DNA of 64,000 nucleotides from the NCBI GenBank assembly GCA_039795165.1, contig JBDKER010000018.1, forward strand, positions 1 through 64,000. Direction: 5' to 3'. Under the pieces are notes generated by a model. That model saw only the letters and a list, made by a program, of their open reading frames with translations, was not told where the DNA came from and did not search any database. The stretch is from V1-33 sp039795165 (GTDB lineage Bacteria; Verrucomicrobiota; Verrucomicrobiia; Verrucomicrobiales; V1-33). Within the stretch, counting starts at the first letter, position 1. Each line of letters opens with the position of its first letter. Shown piece by piece: positions 17,754 through 26,723 of this stretch. Both the position numbers and the translations under genes were made by a program.

Positions 17754-20117
17754 TTACTGCGGGGTCACATCGCGGACGCGGTAGAAGGCTTTCTCGAAGC
17801 CGGAAGCGACCGTGTCTTCGAAGACCGTGAGCGATCCCGTTGAGGGAAGAGCATCCGTGAGTTCGACCCATGTGGAGAGGTTGCGGGAGAAATCGACGGC
17901 GTAGACGCGGTTGGGACGCGACTGGATGCGGAGGGTCATGCGTGATCCATCCGGGGCGCGTTCGGCGCTGGAGATGGCGAGCGGGGGAGGTTCACCGGCG
18001 GCGCGGTTGGTGAGGCCGTACATGTGGAAGCTGCCATTGGCCGAGGAGACGGGCGGGATGAGGGCTTCGACGGTCATGTCGGTGGCGGCTGCCGTGTAGG
18101 TGAAGCTGAGGTAGTATGCGCTGTTGTCGTTGCCGTTGCCGAGGACGGTGCCGGGTCGGTCTTCAAGAATATAGAAGCCGCGGCGTTCCGTGCCATTGGT
18201 GAAGGTGAGGGCGGCGGGACGAACGGTGGAGCCTGCCCATTTCCGGATGAAGAGCCGGAATTCATAGGTGAGTCCGGGTTCGAGGCCCGAGAGGGTGAAT
18301 GACTGGCGGTTGCCCGGGGTGGATCCGGCTCCGGAGTAGGTGAACGTGCCGAAGAGGGTGGCGTTGCCTGAGCCGGTGACATTGCCGGCGGCTGGCTGCC
18401 ATTCTCCGTTGTTGATGCCCGGGCCGATGATGTTCTTGCCGCCCGCGAAGCCATTCCATGCGAAGTTTGCCGGTGTGCTCACGGTGTCGAGGGCATCGAG
18501 GTCGACGCCATTGATGGAAGTGGCGGAGCCGCCGCTGATCTTGTGAGTGTACTGGTGTTCCGTGCTGATGCCGGTGCTGGCTTCATCGGTGACGATTCCG
18601 AGGGCGAATCCCTGCGGCAGAGAGGTGGGCAGCGAAGCGATGTCGAGCGGATTTCCGCCATGGGGGGCTTCGAAGCCGTCGGGGTACTGATCGCCATCGC
18701 TGTCGTAGACGGTCGGGTTGGTGCCTGCGTCCGTGCTGCTGACAAAGACGCCGGTATTCGTTTCTGCGGCGTCTCCGAGCCAGTCGCCATCCGTGTCCGG
18801 ATTGGTGGGATTGGTGGCAACGCGCGGGGCGGCCGGGTTGAGTTCGGCGCCATCTTCGAGGGTATCGCCGTCGCTGTCGGCGAGTTTGGGATTGATGTCC
18901 GGGTAGCCTGAACGGCTGAGGAGGTATTCGGCGGCATCGCTGAGGGAATCGCCATCGAAGTTCCCGCTGCCCGCCCCCGGGCCCGGGCCGGCTGCTGTGC
19001 CCGAGAGGTCGGTCAGATTCCCGGCGCGTGCCTGTTCCCAGACGTCGCCGAGTCGGTCGCGGTCGGTATCGCTGATGAGGGTGAAGGGGAAGACGCGCTC
19101 CGAGGTCGTGCCTGATGCCGTGCCCGTGCCACGGATGCGCACGGAGTAGGTCGTGCCGTCGGGGACATTGAGGAAGTCGAGGGCACCCGAGGGTTCGAGG
19201 CGGTTTCCATTGATCGTGAAGAGGGCATTGTCCGTGTCGCCGGTGCCCGGGACGAGAGCGAACGTACCTGCTTCCGGGGTACCATTGAGGGTGCCCGACA
19301 ATTCGGCGATGAGTCCGCCGGGGTCGGTCGACGAGAAGAAGACGCTGGTGCTGGCGGCCGGGAGGAATTTCGGATTGAGGCCGCGGATCACGAAGTTGTC
19401 GATTTTCGTGTTCGAGGCATTCGCTCCCAGTTCCATGTAGAGACTGCCGAGGTTGTTGTCCCACTGGAAGACGCGGTTGGTGACGACGGCGGTACCGTCG
19501 ACCGAGGCCGTCACGGTGACGCTGGTGCCGTCGCTGAAGTCGGGGAAGCGGTACTCGATGACGACCCGGCGGACCGCATTGGTGGCCGGGGAATTGCCGC
19601 CGTTGGTGGCGACACCGTTATCGAAGAACTGGGATCCTCCGTTGTGGCGGAAGAGAATGCCGAAGTCGGTCTGGGCGTGATTGACGCGCACGGGGGGTTC
19701 GCTGCCAATCTGGGCGACGGTGCCTACGCCGACCGAGAATTCGACCCAGTTGGTGTCGGTATTATTGAGCGGAAGCCAGTCGAATTCGACCTTGAAGCCA
19801 TCTTCCGTGAGAATGGTGGCTCCGGCGGGACCCGAGGCGAAGTCGTGCCAGCTTCCCAGATTCTGGGCCTGGTGGAAGCGGACACGTCCTTCGCCGCCGC
19901 CGGCGCGCAGCATGTTGAGTTGATTGCCGACGATGCCGTGCTGGATCATGGATGACCGCAGCTGGACGGCGGGTCCGAGCAGGCCGCCACGGCGCCCGGT
20001 CTGGGCCGAGGCGTCGAAGTTCGCATTGTCCGGCGCGTCGAAATTGTCAGACAGAACGTCGGTGGCCTGTGACGGAATCGTCAGAGCGACCGCGGCAAGG
20101 ATGGGCAGGGATTTCAT
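17754..20117 (-). CDS. Secreted protein with thrombospondin type 3-like calcium repeats
   Basis: A 787-residue protein with an N-terminal signal peptide (cleavage near SQA). The first 240 residues form a concanavalin-like beta domain. About residues 415-510 hold calcium-binding Asp-rich repeats of the thrombospondin-3/dockerin type (DSDGDTLEDGAELN, DTDGDWLGDAAE, DSDGDQYPDGFE), ending in NPLDIASLP. A further beta-sandwich follows (about 560-710). The C-terminal 70 residues resemble the C-terminal segments of other large secreted proteins here. It is 118 bp upstream of the CotH gene on the same strand, so both may be displayed together. No enzymatic site is visible. A weak TTGACG lies upstream near 20185-20190 on the minus strand. 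Confidence 0.82.
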   Translation of the reverse strand: MKSLPILAAVALTIPSQATDVLSDNFDAPDNANFDASAQTGRRGGLLGPAVQLRSSMIQHGIVGNQLNMLRAGGGEGRVRFHQAQNLGSWHDFASGPAGATILTEDGFKVEFDWLPLNNTDTNWVEFSVGVGTVAQIGSEPPVRVNHAQTDFGILFRHNGGSQFFDNGVATNGGNSPATNAVRRVVIEYRFPDFSDGTSVTVTASVDGTAVVTNRVFQWDNNLGSLYMELGANASNTKIDNFVIRGLNPKFLPAASTSVFFSSTDPGGLIAELSGTLNGTPEAGTFALVPGTGDTDNALFTINGNRLEPSGALDFLNVPDGTTYSVRIRGTGTASGTTSERVFPFTLISDTDRDRLGDVWEQARAGNLTDLSGTAAGPGPGAGSGNFDGDSLSDAAEYLLSRSGYPDINPKLADSDGDTLEDGAELNPAAPRVATNPTNPDTDGDWLGDAAETNTGVFVSSTDAGTNPTVYDSDGDQYPDGFEAPHGGNPLDIASLPTSLPQGFALGIVTDEASTGISTEHQYTHKISGGSATSINGVDLDALDTVSTPANFAWNGFAGGKNIIGPGINNGEWQPAAGNVTGSGNATLFGTFTYSGAGSTPGNRQSFTLSGLEPGLTYEFRLFIRKWAGSTVRPAALTFTNGTERRGFYILEDRPGTVLGNGNDNSAYYLSFTYTAAATDMTVEALIPPVSSANGSFHMYGLTNRAAGEPPPLAISSAERAPDGSRMTLRIQSRPNRVYAVDFSRNLSTWVELTDALPSTGSLTVFEDTVASGFEKAFYRVRDVTPQ

Positions 20118-20262
20118 GGGGCAGGGAGGGGGGGAGTCTTTTCCTTGTTAGAAAAAGATTAATTTACGCCAGGAGTGCATCAGAAATGGATGCTCCCGTC
20201 AATCCCCGCTGTTCTGAAATCCCGGTAATAGTCCGTGCCGGTCCGGGCTAGTGCGCTCGTGA

Positions 20263-20592
20263 TTAGATTTCGCGTACTTCCGCGGTGGGGGCATTGGTCA
20301 TGACCGAGACGATGCCGATGTCGCGGGCGGCGTCGGAGGCATACATCTGGCTTGAGCCGATGACCTGGCCATTGGTGGCCTTGAGGACGAAGTAGGGCTG
20401 GTCGGCGGTGGAGGTTTTCTTTTCGAACGAGGCGGGGTCGCCGCCGTTGCTGCGGACCGATTCGATGCCGGCGAGGGCGGCGGCCTTCGATTCGTAGATT
20501 TCGCTGCTGAGAATGACCTCGTGGTTGGCGGCCTTGAGGGTGAAGTGGGGTTTGCCGCTGGAGGCGGTCTTAAGTTCGAAGTATCCGGGCAT
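20263..20592 (-). CDS. YegP-like protein with two DUF1508 repeats
   Basis: A 109-residue cytoplasmic protein made of two copies of the DUF1508 unit: residues about 4-50 (FELKTASSGKPHFTLKAANH) and 55-100 (FEKKTSTADQPYFVLKATNG). Each is followed by a V-I-x-S-S-x-x-Y segment. The family member YegP of E. coli has the same length and tandem arrangement; its function is unknown. The start is ATG 20592, matching the family N-terminus (MPGYFELK); longer in-frame starts up to 20679 would add a Pro/Arg-rich tail unlike the family. It is a single gene, 145 bp upstream of the secreted repeat protein. Confidence 0.88.
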   Translation of the reverse strand: MPGYFELKTASSGKPHFTLKAANHEVILSSEIYESKAAALAGIESVRSNGGDPASFEKKTSTADQPYFVLKATNGQVIGSSQMYASDAARDIGIVSVMTNAPTAEVREI

Positions 20593-20800
20593 GGTCGTGG
20601 TTCTGGTTGATGTTGGGATGCCTCCGGGTGGTCGCCGGAGGGTGGCGACGGGATAGCGGGAATGCGGGGTTGGGCGCAATGGTTTTCTGGAATTTGATTA
20701 GGGATGGGCGAGGGACCTTCTCTTGCGGCAGGGAAGTTCCGGGGCATTTTCATGGTTCTCCGGTGCCGATGCTGCTGCCGGGGGAACGGAAACCGGAACC

Positions 20801-21415
20801 ATGTCTTCTTCAGAATGTGCCGAGATGATCGATCCTGATTTGCTGCTGGAGGCCTATGCGCAGGGGGTGTTTCCGATGGCCATGCCGGACGGGGAACTGG
20901 GATGGTTTTCGCCGGATCCCCGCGGGGTCATTCCGATCCGGGAATTCCATGTGCCGCATGGGTTGCGGAAGCTGCTGAAGAAGAATCTGTTCGAGATCCG
21001 GCTGAATACGGCGTTCACGGCGGTGATGCGTGGCTGTGCCGACCGGGAATCGACGTGGATCGACGGGACGATTCTGCGGAGCTATGCGCGGCTTCATGAG
21101 AGGGGGTATGCGCATTCTGTGGAGGCGTGGCAGGGGAATCGTCTGGTGGGCGGGTTGTACGGTCTGGCGCTCGGCGGGGCCTTTTTCGGCGAAAGCATGT
21201 TTTCGCGGGAGAGCGGGGCATCGCAGGTGGCGCTGCATGCGCTCGTGCGGAGGCTGGACGACCGGGGTTTCACCCTGCTGGACACGCAGTGGACGACTGA
21301 CCACCTGAGCCGATTCGGGGCGCATGAGATTCCGCGCAGCGAGTATCTGCGGAGGCTGAAGCGGGCGCTGGCGCTGCCCTGCCGGTTTGTGGACGACCCC
21401 CTGATTTCTGCATGA
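20801..21415 (+). CDS. aat: Leucyl/phenylalanyl-tRNA--protein transferase
   Basis: A 204-residue enzyme that adds Leu or Phe from aminoacyl-tRNA to proteins with N-terminal Arg or Lys, marking them for ClpS/ClpAP degradation. Family text is complete: LLEAYAQGVFPMA, LGWFSPDPRGVIP, ESTWIDGTILRSY, LVGGLYGLALGGAFFGESMF, LLDTQWTTDHLSRFGA and IPRSEYLRRL. The start is ATG 20801; a shorter start at 20825 (MIDPDLLL) would also fit the family. It overlaps the next gene by 4 bp (ATGA), so the two are translationally coupled. Confidence 0.95.
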   Translation: MSSSECAEMIDPDLLLEAYAQGVFPMAMPDGELGWFSPDPRGVIPIREFHVPHGLRKLLKKNLFEIRLNTAFTAVMRGCADRESTWIDGTILRSYARLHERGYAHSVEAWQGNRLVGGLYGLALGGAFFGESMFSRESGASQVALHALVRRLDDRGFTLLDTQWTTDHLSRFGAHEIPRSEYLRRLKRALALPCRFVDDPLISA

Positions 21416-23133
21416 ATCTGGCGCGCGAGATTGCCGTGCTGGCCCGGGTGCACTGGAGGATTTTCACGGCCCGCACGGTGCAGTCGGTGCAGCGTTCCCG
21501 GCTCATGGCGGGAACGATCACGCTGTTTCTGGCCGCCTATCTGGTGGCGGGGTATTTCCTGTTCTGCCGTGGGCTGAATTACATGGTCACGCTGCCGGGG
21601 GTGGGTTTGTTGCTGACCGAGCGGATTGTGTACATGGCGTACTTCTTCTTTTTTCTGATGCTGGTTTTTTCGAACAGCATCCTGCTGTATTCCGGGATTT
21701 TCCGCGGGAAGGAGACGCCGTGGCTGCTGACGACGCCACTGGATCCGCGGTCGATTCTCTGCTGGAAGGTGGTGGAATCGTTTCTGGTGAGCAGCTGGGG
21801 ACTGGCGGTGCTCAGTGCGCCGCTGCTGGCGTCCGTGGGCAGCACCTTCGGGGCGGGGCCGGGCTTCTACGTGCGCAGTCTGGCGGTTTATCCTTTGTTT
21901 CTGGTCCTGCCGGCCATGGTGGCGGCGCTGCTGGTGATTGGGTTGGTGCGCTGGTGGGGACCCGCGCTGCGGGCCGTGCTGGCGGCATGGGGAGGCGCGG
22001 CGCTCGTTTCCCTGGTGCTGGGCTGGCGGAGAGCCCCGGATTTCGATCACATTGCTGCAACCACGGGGATCAAGAATGCCTTCTCCAGCGTCATGGGGTA
22101 CACGGAAGCGAGCATGAACCGCTATCTTCCGAGCGCGTGGATGGCCGAGCAGATGCTGCTGTGGGCGAGGGGATTTGCGGCGCGCGGCACCTTCTTCGGT
22201 CTGCTCCTCGCGAGCTGGGTGCTTCTGTCGGGCTGGGTTTGCCTTGTGGTGGCCAGTCCGGCGACCTACCGGGCATGGAATCTGAGTCAGGCCCGCAGGG
22301 TCGGACGCACCCGCCGGAAGCCTTCTGCGGGCAGTGCGGCGGTGGCCTTTGCGCCTGGCTGGACGCGCTGGCTGCCGTTTCTGCGGCGCGATACGGCCGC
22401 TCTCATCCGCAAGGACCTGAGGGAATTCCGGCGTGATCCGGCGCAGTGGATTCCCAGTGCCGTGGTTTTTTCCATGCTGCTGGTTTATGCTGCCAATCTC
22501 AACCGGGCTATGGATAGCGACCCGGACCGTCCGTATTTCCGGCTCATGCTGAGCAGTCTGAATTTCGCGGTCTGCGGCCTGACGCTGTCGACGCTCACGA
22601 CGCGTTTTGTCTTTCCGATGTTCAGTCTGGAAGGGCGGCGGCTCTGGATCCTCGGACTTTCGCCTGTGGGGCTGGAACGGGTTTTCCGGCTCAAGCTGTT
22701 CCTGTTCGGGGGCATCCTCGCAGCAGGCACCGCCACGCTCATGCTCGTTTCCGGCCTCCGGCTGGGCATGAAATCCGGGGAAATGCTTCATTACTGCGGA
22801 GCCATCGTGCTCATGAGCGGGGGGTTGACCGCGCTCGCCCTCAGCCTGGGGGTGCTCTTTCCGAATTTCCACGACCCCAGCCCGGCCCGCATCGTTTCCG
22901 GATTCGGCGGCACCCTCTGCCTGATCCTCAATTTCCTCTACATCCTCGCGTTTCTGCCCCTTTTCATCTGGCCGGGTTTCCGCGCCGTGCGTCCATCGGG
23001 GGACGCCCCGCAGGAATGGTTTCTGCTCGGTTCGGCGGCTGCTCTGCTGGCCCTCACCGCCCTCACTGCCGGCATTCCGGCCTTTTTTGCGCTGAAAAAG
23101 ATAAAAAAACTGGAATTTCTAGGAAATGTGTAA
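21412..23133 (+). CDS. ABC-exporter-like integral membrane protein
   Basis: A 573-residue polytopic protein with about eleven hydrophobic segments in two halves, separated by a basic cytoplasmic loop (about 295-340) containing RKDLREFRRDPAQW. This layout and loop text resemble putative ABC exporter permease subunits of the ABC-2 class. No ATPase gene is adjacent, so the transport role is an inference. It starts within the aat stop (ATGA overlap). Functional linkage with aat is unclear; the coupling may simply be compact packing. The C-terminus is lysine-rich (ALKKIKKLEFLGN). Confidence 0.7.
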   Translation: MNLAREIAVLARVHWRIFTARTVQSVQRSRLMAGTITLFLAAYLVAGYFLFCRGLNYMVTLPGVGLLLTERIVYMAYFFFFLMLVFSNSILLYSGIFRGKETPWLLTTPLDPRSILCWKVVESFLVSSWGLAVLSAPLLASVGSTFGAGPGFYVRSLAVYPLFLVLPAMVAALLVIGLVRWWGPALRAVLAAWGGAALVSLVLGWRRAPDFDHIAATTGIKNAFSSVMGYTEASMNRYLPSAWMAEQMLLWARGFAARGTFFGLLLASWVLLSGWVCLVVASPATYRAWNLSQARRVGRTRRKPSAGSAAVAFAPGWTRWLPFLRRDTAALIRKDLREFRRDPAQWIPSAVVFSMLLVYAANLNRAMDSDPDRPYFRLMLSSLNFAVCGLTLSTLTTRFVFPMFSLEGRRLWILGLSPVGLERVFRLKLFLFGGILAAGTATLMLVSGLRLGMKSGEMLHYCGAIVLMSGGLTALALSLGVLFPNFHDPSPARIVSGFGGTLCLILNFLYILAFLPLFIWPGFRAVRPSGDAPQEWFLLGSAAALLALTALTAGIPAFFALKKIKKLEFLGNV

Positions 23134-23138
23134 TATTA

Positions 23139-23182
23139 AGGGATGACGGACGATTGACAGAGCGATCGTCCCGGTCATCCCT
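23139..23182 (+). other. Long near-perfect hairpin with a TTGACA at its loop
   Basis: AGGGATGAC-GGACGAT (23139-23154) pairs with ATCGTCC (23165-23171) and GTCATCCCT (23174-23182), with a two-base CG bulge: 16 base pairs around a 10-base loop. It starts 6 bases after the stop codon of the membrane protein and ends 16 bases before the ATG of the next gene. There is no T-tract on the plus strand. A perfect TTGACA (23154-23159) sits at the top of the stem. It could be a processing or stability hairpin, a terminator of unusual type, or an operator overlapping a promoter. Confidence 0.6.
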
Positions 23183-23198
23183 AACTCATTTCCTCGCC

Positions 23199-23546
23199 AT
23201 GTCATCCAAACAGCGTCGTCCATCGGATCGGGAGCAAGCGGCTGAACTGCAGCGTCGGCTTCGGGAAGTCAAAGAGCGTGAAGCGCAATTGAACGAGAAG
23301 CTGCATCGTTTGAATGTGGCGATTCCGATGGATGGAGCGCAGACGGTATTTCCGTCGCGGACGCGGTCCGGGATGATTCTGGCGGATGAGGATGGTGGTG
23401 GCCGGGCTCCGCGCACGCGGTATCAGCAGCGGCTGGAGAACCGGGCGCGGTCTGGTCAGGCGCTTTCGGCCTTCGGGCTGATTTTGCTGGCCTTGGCGCT
23501 GGTGGTTTGGTTGTTCCACCAGCTGAAGTCGACGGGAGTGCTCTGA
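23199..23546 (+). CDS. Small coiled-coil protein with C-terminal membrane anchor
   Basis: A 115-residue protein. Residues about 10-42 are strongly charged and heptad-like (AAELQRRLREVKEREAQLNE), predicting a coiled coil. The middle is polar, and residues about 88-108 form one transmembrane helix close to the C-terminus (tail-anchored arrangement). I do not recognise a family. The start is ATG 23199, which immediately precedes the charged segment; the open frame extends upstream but only over the hairpin and the end of the preceding gene. It ends 11 bp from the convergent Gly/Tyr-rich lipoprotein gene. Confidence 0.65.
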   Translation: MSSKQRRPSDREQAAELQRRLREVKEREAQLNEKLHRLNVAIPMDGAQTVFPSRTRSGMILADEDGGGRAPRTRYQQRLENRARSGQALSAFGLILLALALVVWLFHQLKSTGVL

Positions 23547-23557
23547 GAGTGCTGGGA

Positions 23558-23842
23558 TCAGTAGCAGCCTCCGTAGCCGTAGCCGTGGCCGTAACGGTGC
23601 CAACCACCGCCGTAGCCACCCCAGCCCTGACGGTGGTATCCGCCCCAGTATCCGCCTCCATATCCCCAGACTGGGGCAGGACGGACCACGACGGTGGGAG
23701 GGGCGACGACCACTGGGGGAGCGCAGTATCCGGGGGAGACGGCGGGTGGTGGGTAGTATCCGTAGTCGTAGTAGCAGCTGCTGAGCAGAAACGCCGGGGT
23801 GATGGCGAGGAGGAGGCGCAGGGGGAGGGTGCGGAGTTTCAT
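23558..23842 (-). CDS. Gly/Tyr-rich putative lipoprotein
   Basis: A 94-residue protein with a lipoprotein signal (MKLRTLPLRLLLAITPAF then LLSSC lipobox, Cys about 23). The mature part is low complexity: Tyr/Pro-rich (YYDYGYYPPP), then Val/Pro-rich, then Gly/Tyr/Trp/His repeats (GYGGGYWGGY, GHGYGYGGCY), ending in Cys-Tyr. It has no recognised domain. The composition suggests a flexible, perhaps adhesive or metal-binding surface protein; that is inference only. The start is ATG 23842 because the signal peptide begins there. Confidence 0.65.
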   Translation of the reverse strand: MKLRTLPLRLLLAITPAFLLSSCYYDYGYYPPPAVSPGYCAPPVVVAPPTVVVRPAPVWGYGGGYWGGYHRQGWGGYGGGWHRYGHGYGYGGCY

Positions 23843-23949
23843 GATAGGGTTACGGTGGGGGTGAGACGCGCGGGAGCCTGGAGTATTCAAGGAAACTGTG
23901 GGGATTTCTGCGGAGATTTTTCCGTGGGGAGCGGGGAAGGGGAGAGACG

Positions 23950-26643
23950 GTGAGGGGATTGACGCTGTGGGGGGTGCTGGCGCGGGCGGCTTGGCTCGAC
24001 CGCCTGCCGGGGGAATTGCGGAATTCCGTGCTGTCGCTTTACGGGGCGAGGCTGGTTTTCGGGATCCGCCGTGCTGCGCTGGGGGCGGTGGTGCAGATTG
24101 AAGCGAAGGTGGCGACGCGGGACCGGGGCGACTGCGAGGTCTTTGTGGAGGTGAGCGGGTTCGGGATCGAGCGATTCGAGACGGCGTGCAGTTGTCCGGT
24201 GGGGCGCAACTGCAAGCATGCGTTTGCGGCGGTGCTGGCGGCGGTGAGCCGGGGTTATGTGCCGCGGAGTGATCTTCCGCAGCCCCTGGAGAGAGAGGTT
24301 TATCTGTCTGAGGAACCGCTGCGGACGGTCGTGCCTGGCGGGAACGGGGAGGCCATGGAGTCGCCTCCGGGCGAACCGCGTCCGGTGCTGCGGCTCTTTG
24401 CGGAGTATCCCTTTGTGGGGTACGTGGGCTGGTACAGTGGCATTCCGTTTGGCGAGACCGTGAGGCTTGCGGAGCTGTCGTTCCGGTATGCAGAGGCTCC
24501 GGATGCCCGGTTTCCGCTGGGTCTCGGGGCGAAGGAACAGGGAGGATGGAGCCGGGACCTTGCCGCCGAGCGTGAAGCTGCCCGGGAAATGGAATCGGGT
24601 GGTCTGGTGCGCTGCGGCGAAGTGCTCAGTTATTCCCTGAAGACGGGGCTGCGCGATGCCTTTCTGCATCATCCTCATGCCATGGACGAGGGGCCGTGGG
24701 TGACCTTTCTGATGGAGCGGGTGCCGCGGCTCCGGGCGATGGGCTGGGAAGTGGAGATTGACGGAAGTTTCCGGCTTTCCGTGGTCCGGCCCGATCATTT
24801 TTATGAGGATTTTCTGGAGACCGGGCGGCCGGAATGGTTTGCGGCGGAGATCGGATTTGAATCCGGCGGCCGGCGCTATCCATTGCTGCCCTTGCTGCTG
24901 AAGTTCATGGAAAAGCAGCCCGGGGTCCTTGATCTCGAGCGGCTGGCAGCGTTTGGAGAATCCCCTGTGATGGTGCCGCTGGACGATGGCGAAGGGGTGG
25001 TGCCCGTGCCGGCCGCGCGGCTGCACCGGATTCTGAGCAGCCTCACGGAGCTTTCGTCTGGAAATTCCCGGGTGCTCATGCAGGGACGTCTGCCCGTTCA
25101 TCGTCTGCGGGCGGCGGCGCTTGCCGCGCGTCCGGATGACGACCCTTCCGTTTTCCGGCATGCGGCGGATCGGCTGCGCGCGCTGGTCGAGGCCCTGCGT
25201 TCCGGGGCGGCGGCGGGCGATCCTCCGGTGGGGCTCCGTGCCGAGCTGCGGCCGTACCAGTTGGCGGGCTGGCGCTGGCTCCGGTTTCTGGCGGAGCACG
25301 AACTCGGCGGGGTGCTTGCCGACGACATGGGGCTCGGCAAAACCGTGCAGACCCTTGCCATGGTGGAGTCGGGCCGGGAATCCGCTGGCGACGTGCGTCC
25401 TTCCCTGATCGTCTGTCCGACCAGTCTGGTGAGCAACTGGCGCAGTGAAGCGCGACGTTTCTGCCCGGAACTGAGGGTCATGATGCATCATGGGGCCAGC
25501 CGGACCGATTCCGGAGAACGGCTGGGATCGTCCGATCTGGTGATCACTTCCTATCCGATTCTGGTGCGTGATGCGGCCCTGCTGGCGGAGGTTGGTTTCC
25601 GGGTGGTGGTGCTTGATGAAGCGCAGCACATCAAGAATCCGCGGACTCAGGTGGCGATGGCTGCCTGTGCTCTCAAGGCGGGGGCCCGCTTCTGCCTGAC
25701 GGGTACGCCGATGGAGAATCACCTTGGGGAACTGTGGTCGCTTTTCCAGTTCGCTTTGCCTGGTTTCCTTGGAAGCCGCGAGCAGTTCACCACCGTGTAC
25801 CGCACGCCGATTGAGAAGCTGGGGAATCAGGCGCGCCGGGAGGCCCTTGCGCAGCGCATCGCTCCTGTTTTTCTGCGCCGGACCAAGCAGGAAGTTCTTG
25901 GTGAACTGCCCCCGAAGATCGAGACCGTGCAGCGCATTCCCCTGACTCCGGAACAGGCGGATCTGTATGAAAGCGTGCGCGCTTCCATGGACCGGAGAAT
26001 CCATGAGGAAATCGACCGCTGTGGCCTCGCCCGCAGCCGCATCATGATTCTCGATGCGTTGCTCAAGCTGCGTCAGGTCTGCTGCCATCCTGCGCTTCTC
26101 AAAGGAGTGACCGCTGGTCAGCAGGCCCCGAGCGCGAAACTCGACGCTCTCCTGGAAACTGTTCAGGCAATGGCTGCGGCCGGTCGCCGCATGCTGGTCT
26201 TCAGTCAGTTCACGGAAATGCTGCGACTCATTGCAGCACGCCTTGATGACGGGAAACTGCCGTACCTGATGCTGACTGGGGAATCGAAGAACCGCGGAGC
26301 GCTCGTCGATTCCTTCCAGCGGGGCACGGCCCCGGTTTTTCTCATTTCCCTGAAGGCTGGCGGCACCGGGCTCAACCTGACCGCGGCCGACACCGTGATT
26401 CATTACGATCCGTGGTGGAATCCGGCGGCGGAGAACCAGGCCACCGACCGCGCCCACCGCATTGGTCAGCAGCAGACCGTCTTCGTCCACAAGCTGATTG
26501 CCGAAGGCACCATTGAAGAACGCATTCTCGAGCTGCAGGCCCGCAAGGCCGCCCTCGTCAATGCCCTGCTTGACTCTGCGCCCGACCGCCCCGCCGACAT
26601 CACTGCCGACGACCTCGAGTACCTGCTGGCCCCGGTCGCCTGA
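23950..26643 (+). CDS. SNF2-family helicase with SWIM zinc finger
   Basis: An 897-residue Swi2/Snf2 ATPase. The N-terminal part has a SWIM zinc finger, CSCPVGRNCKH (about residues 81-91: C-x-C-x5-C-x-H). The ATPase has Walker A DDMGLGKT (about 458-465), LIVCPTSLVSNW, DEAQ in VVLDEAQHIKN (about 550-560), LTGTPMENHLGELWS, then the second lobe with LVFSQFTEML, LISLKAGGTGLNLT and the motif VI region TDRAHRIGQQ (about 830). These enzymes move along or remodel DNA-protein complexes; bacterial members resemble RapA/HepA-like factors but lack a defined role. The start is GTG 23950 behind GGGGAAGGGGAG. No methylase, nuclease or defence partner is next to it, so a defence-island role is not supported. 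Confidence 0.9.
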   Translation: MRGLTLWGVLARAAWLDRLPGELRNSVLSLYGARLVFGIRRAALGAVVQIEAKVATRDRGDCEVFVEVSGFGIERFETACSCPVGRNCKHAFAAVLAAVSRGYVPRSDLPQPLEREVYLSEEPLRTVVPGGNGEAMESPPGEPRPVLRLFAEYPFVGYVGWYSGIPFGETVRLAELSFRYAEAPDARFPLGLGAKEQGGWSRDLAAEREAAREMESGGLVRCGEVLSYSLKTGLRDAFLHHPHAMDEGPWVTFLMERVPRLRAMGWEVEIDGSFRLSVVRPDHFYEDFLETGRPEWFAAEIGFESGGRRYPLLPLLLKFMEKQPGVLDLERLAAFGESPVMVPLDDGEGVVPVPAARLHRILSSLTELSSGNSRVLMQGRLPVHRLRAAALAARPDDDPSVFRHAADRLRALVEALRSGAAAGDPPVGLRAELRPYQLAGWRWLRFLAEHELGGVLADDMGLGKTVQTLAMVESGRESAGDVRPSLIVCPTSLVSNWRSEARRFCPELRVMMHHGASRTDSGERLGSSDLVITSYPILVRDAALLAEVGFRVVVLDEAQHIKNPRTQVAMAACALKAGARFCLTGTPMENHLGELWSLFQFALPGFLGSREQFTTVYRTPIEKLGNQARREALAQRIAPVFLRRTKQEVLGELPPKIETVQRIPLTPEQADLYESVRASMDRRIHEEIDRCGLARSRIMILDALLKLRQVCCHPALLKGVTAGQQAPSAKLDALLETVQAMAAAGRRMLVFSQFTEMLRLIAARLDDGKLPYLMLTGESKNRGALVDSFQRGTAPVFLISLKAGGTGLNLTAADTVIHYDPWWNPAAENQATDRAHRIGQQQTVFVHKLIAEGTIEERILELQARKAALVNALLDSAPDRPADITADDLEYLLAPVA

Positions 26644-26723
26644 TGCCGCGAAATGGCGGGCTCAGTGCTGCTCCCGGGCGGCAGGGAACCTCGATTCAGT
26701 GCCCGCCCGGATGGGCTTGCGCC

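Noticed and set aside
23887..26490. Open frame of about 870 codons antisense to the SNF2 helicase gene
   Set aside because: Composition is that of a reverse-complement shadow, and the opposite strand encodes complete helicase motifs.
23950..26643. Defence island around the SNF2 helicase
   Set aside because: Neighbours are aat, small envelope proteins and thiC; no nuclease, methylase or DISARM-like partner is present.
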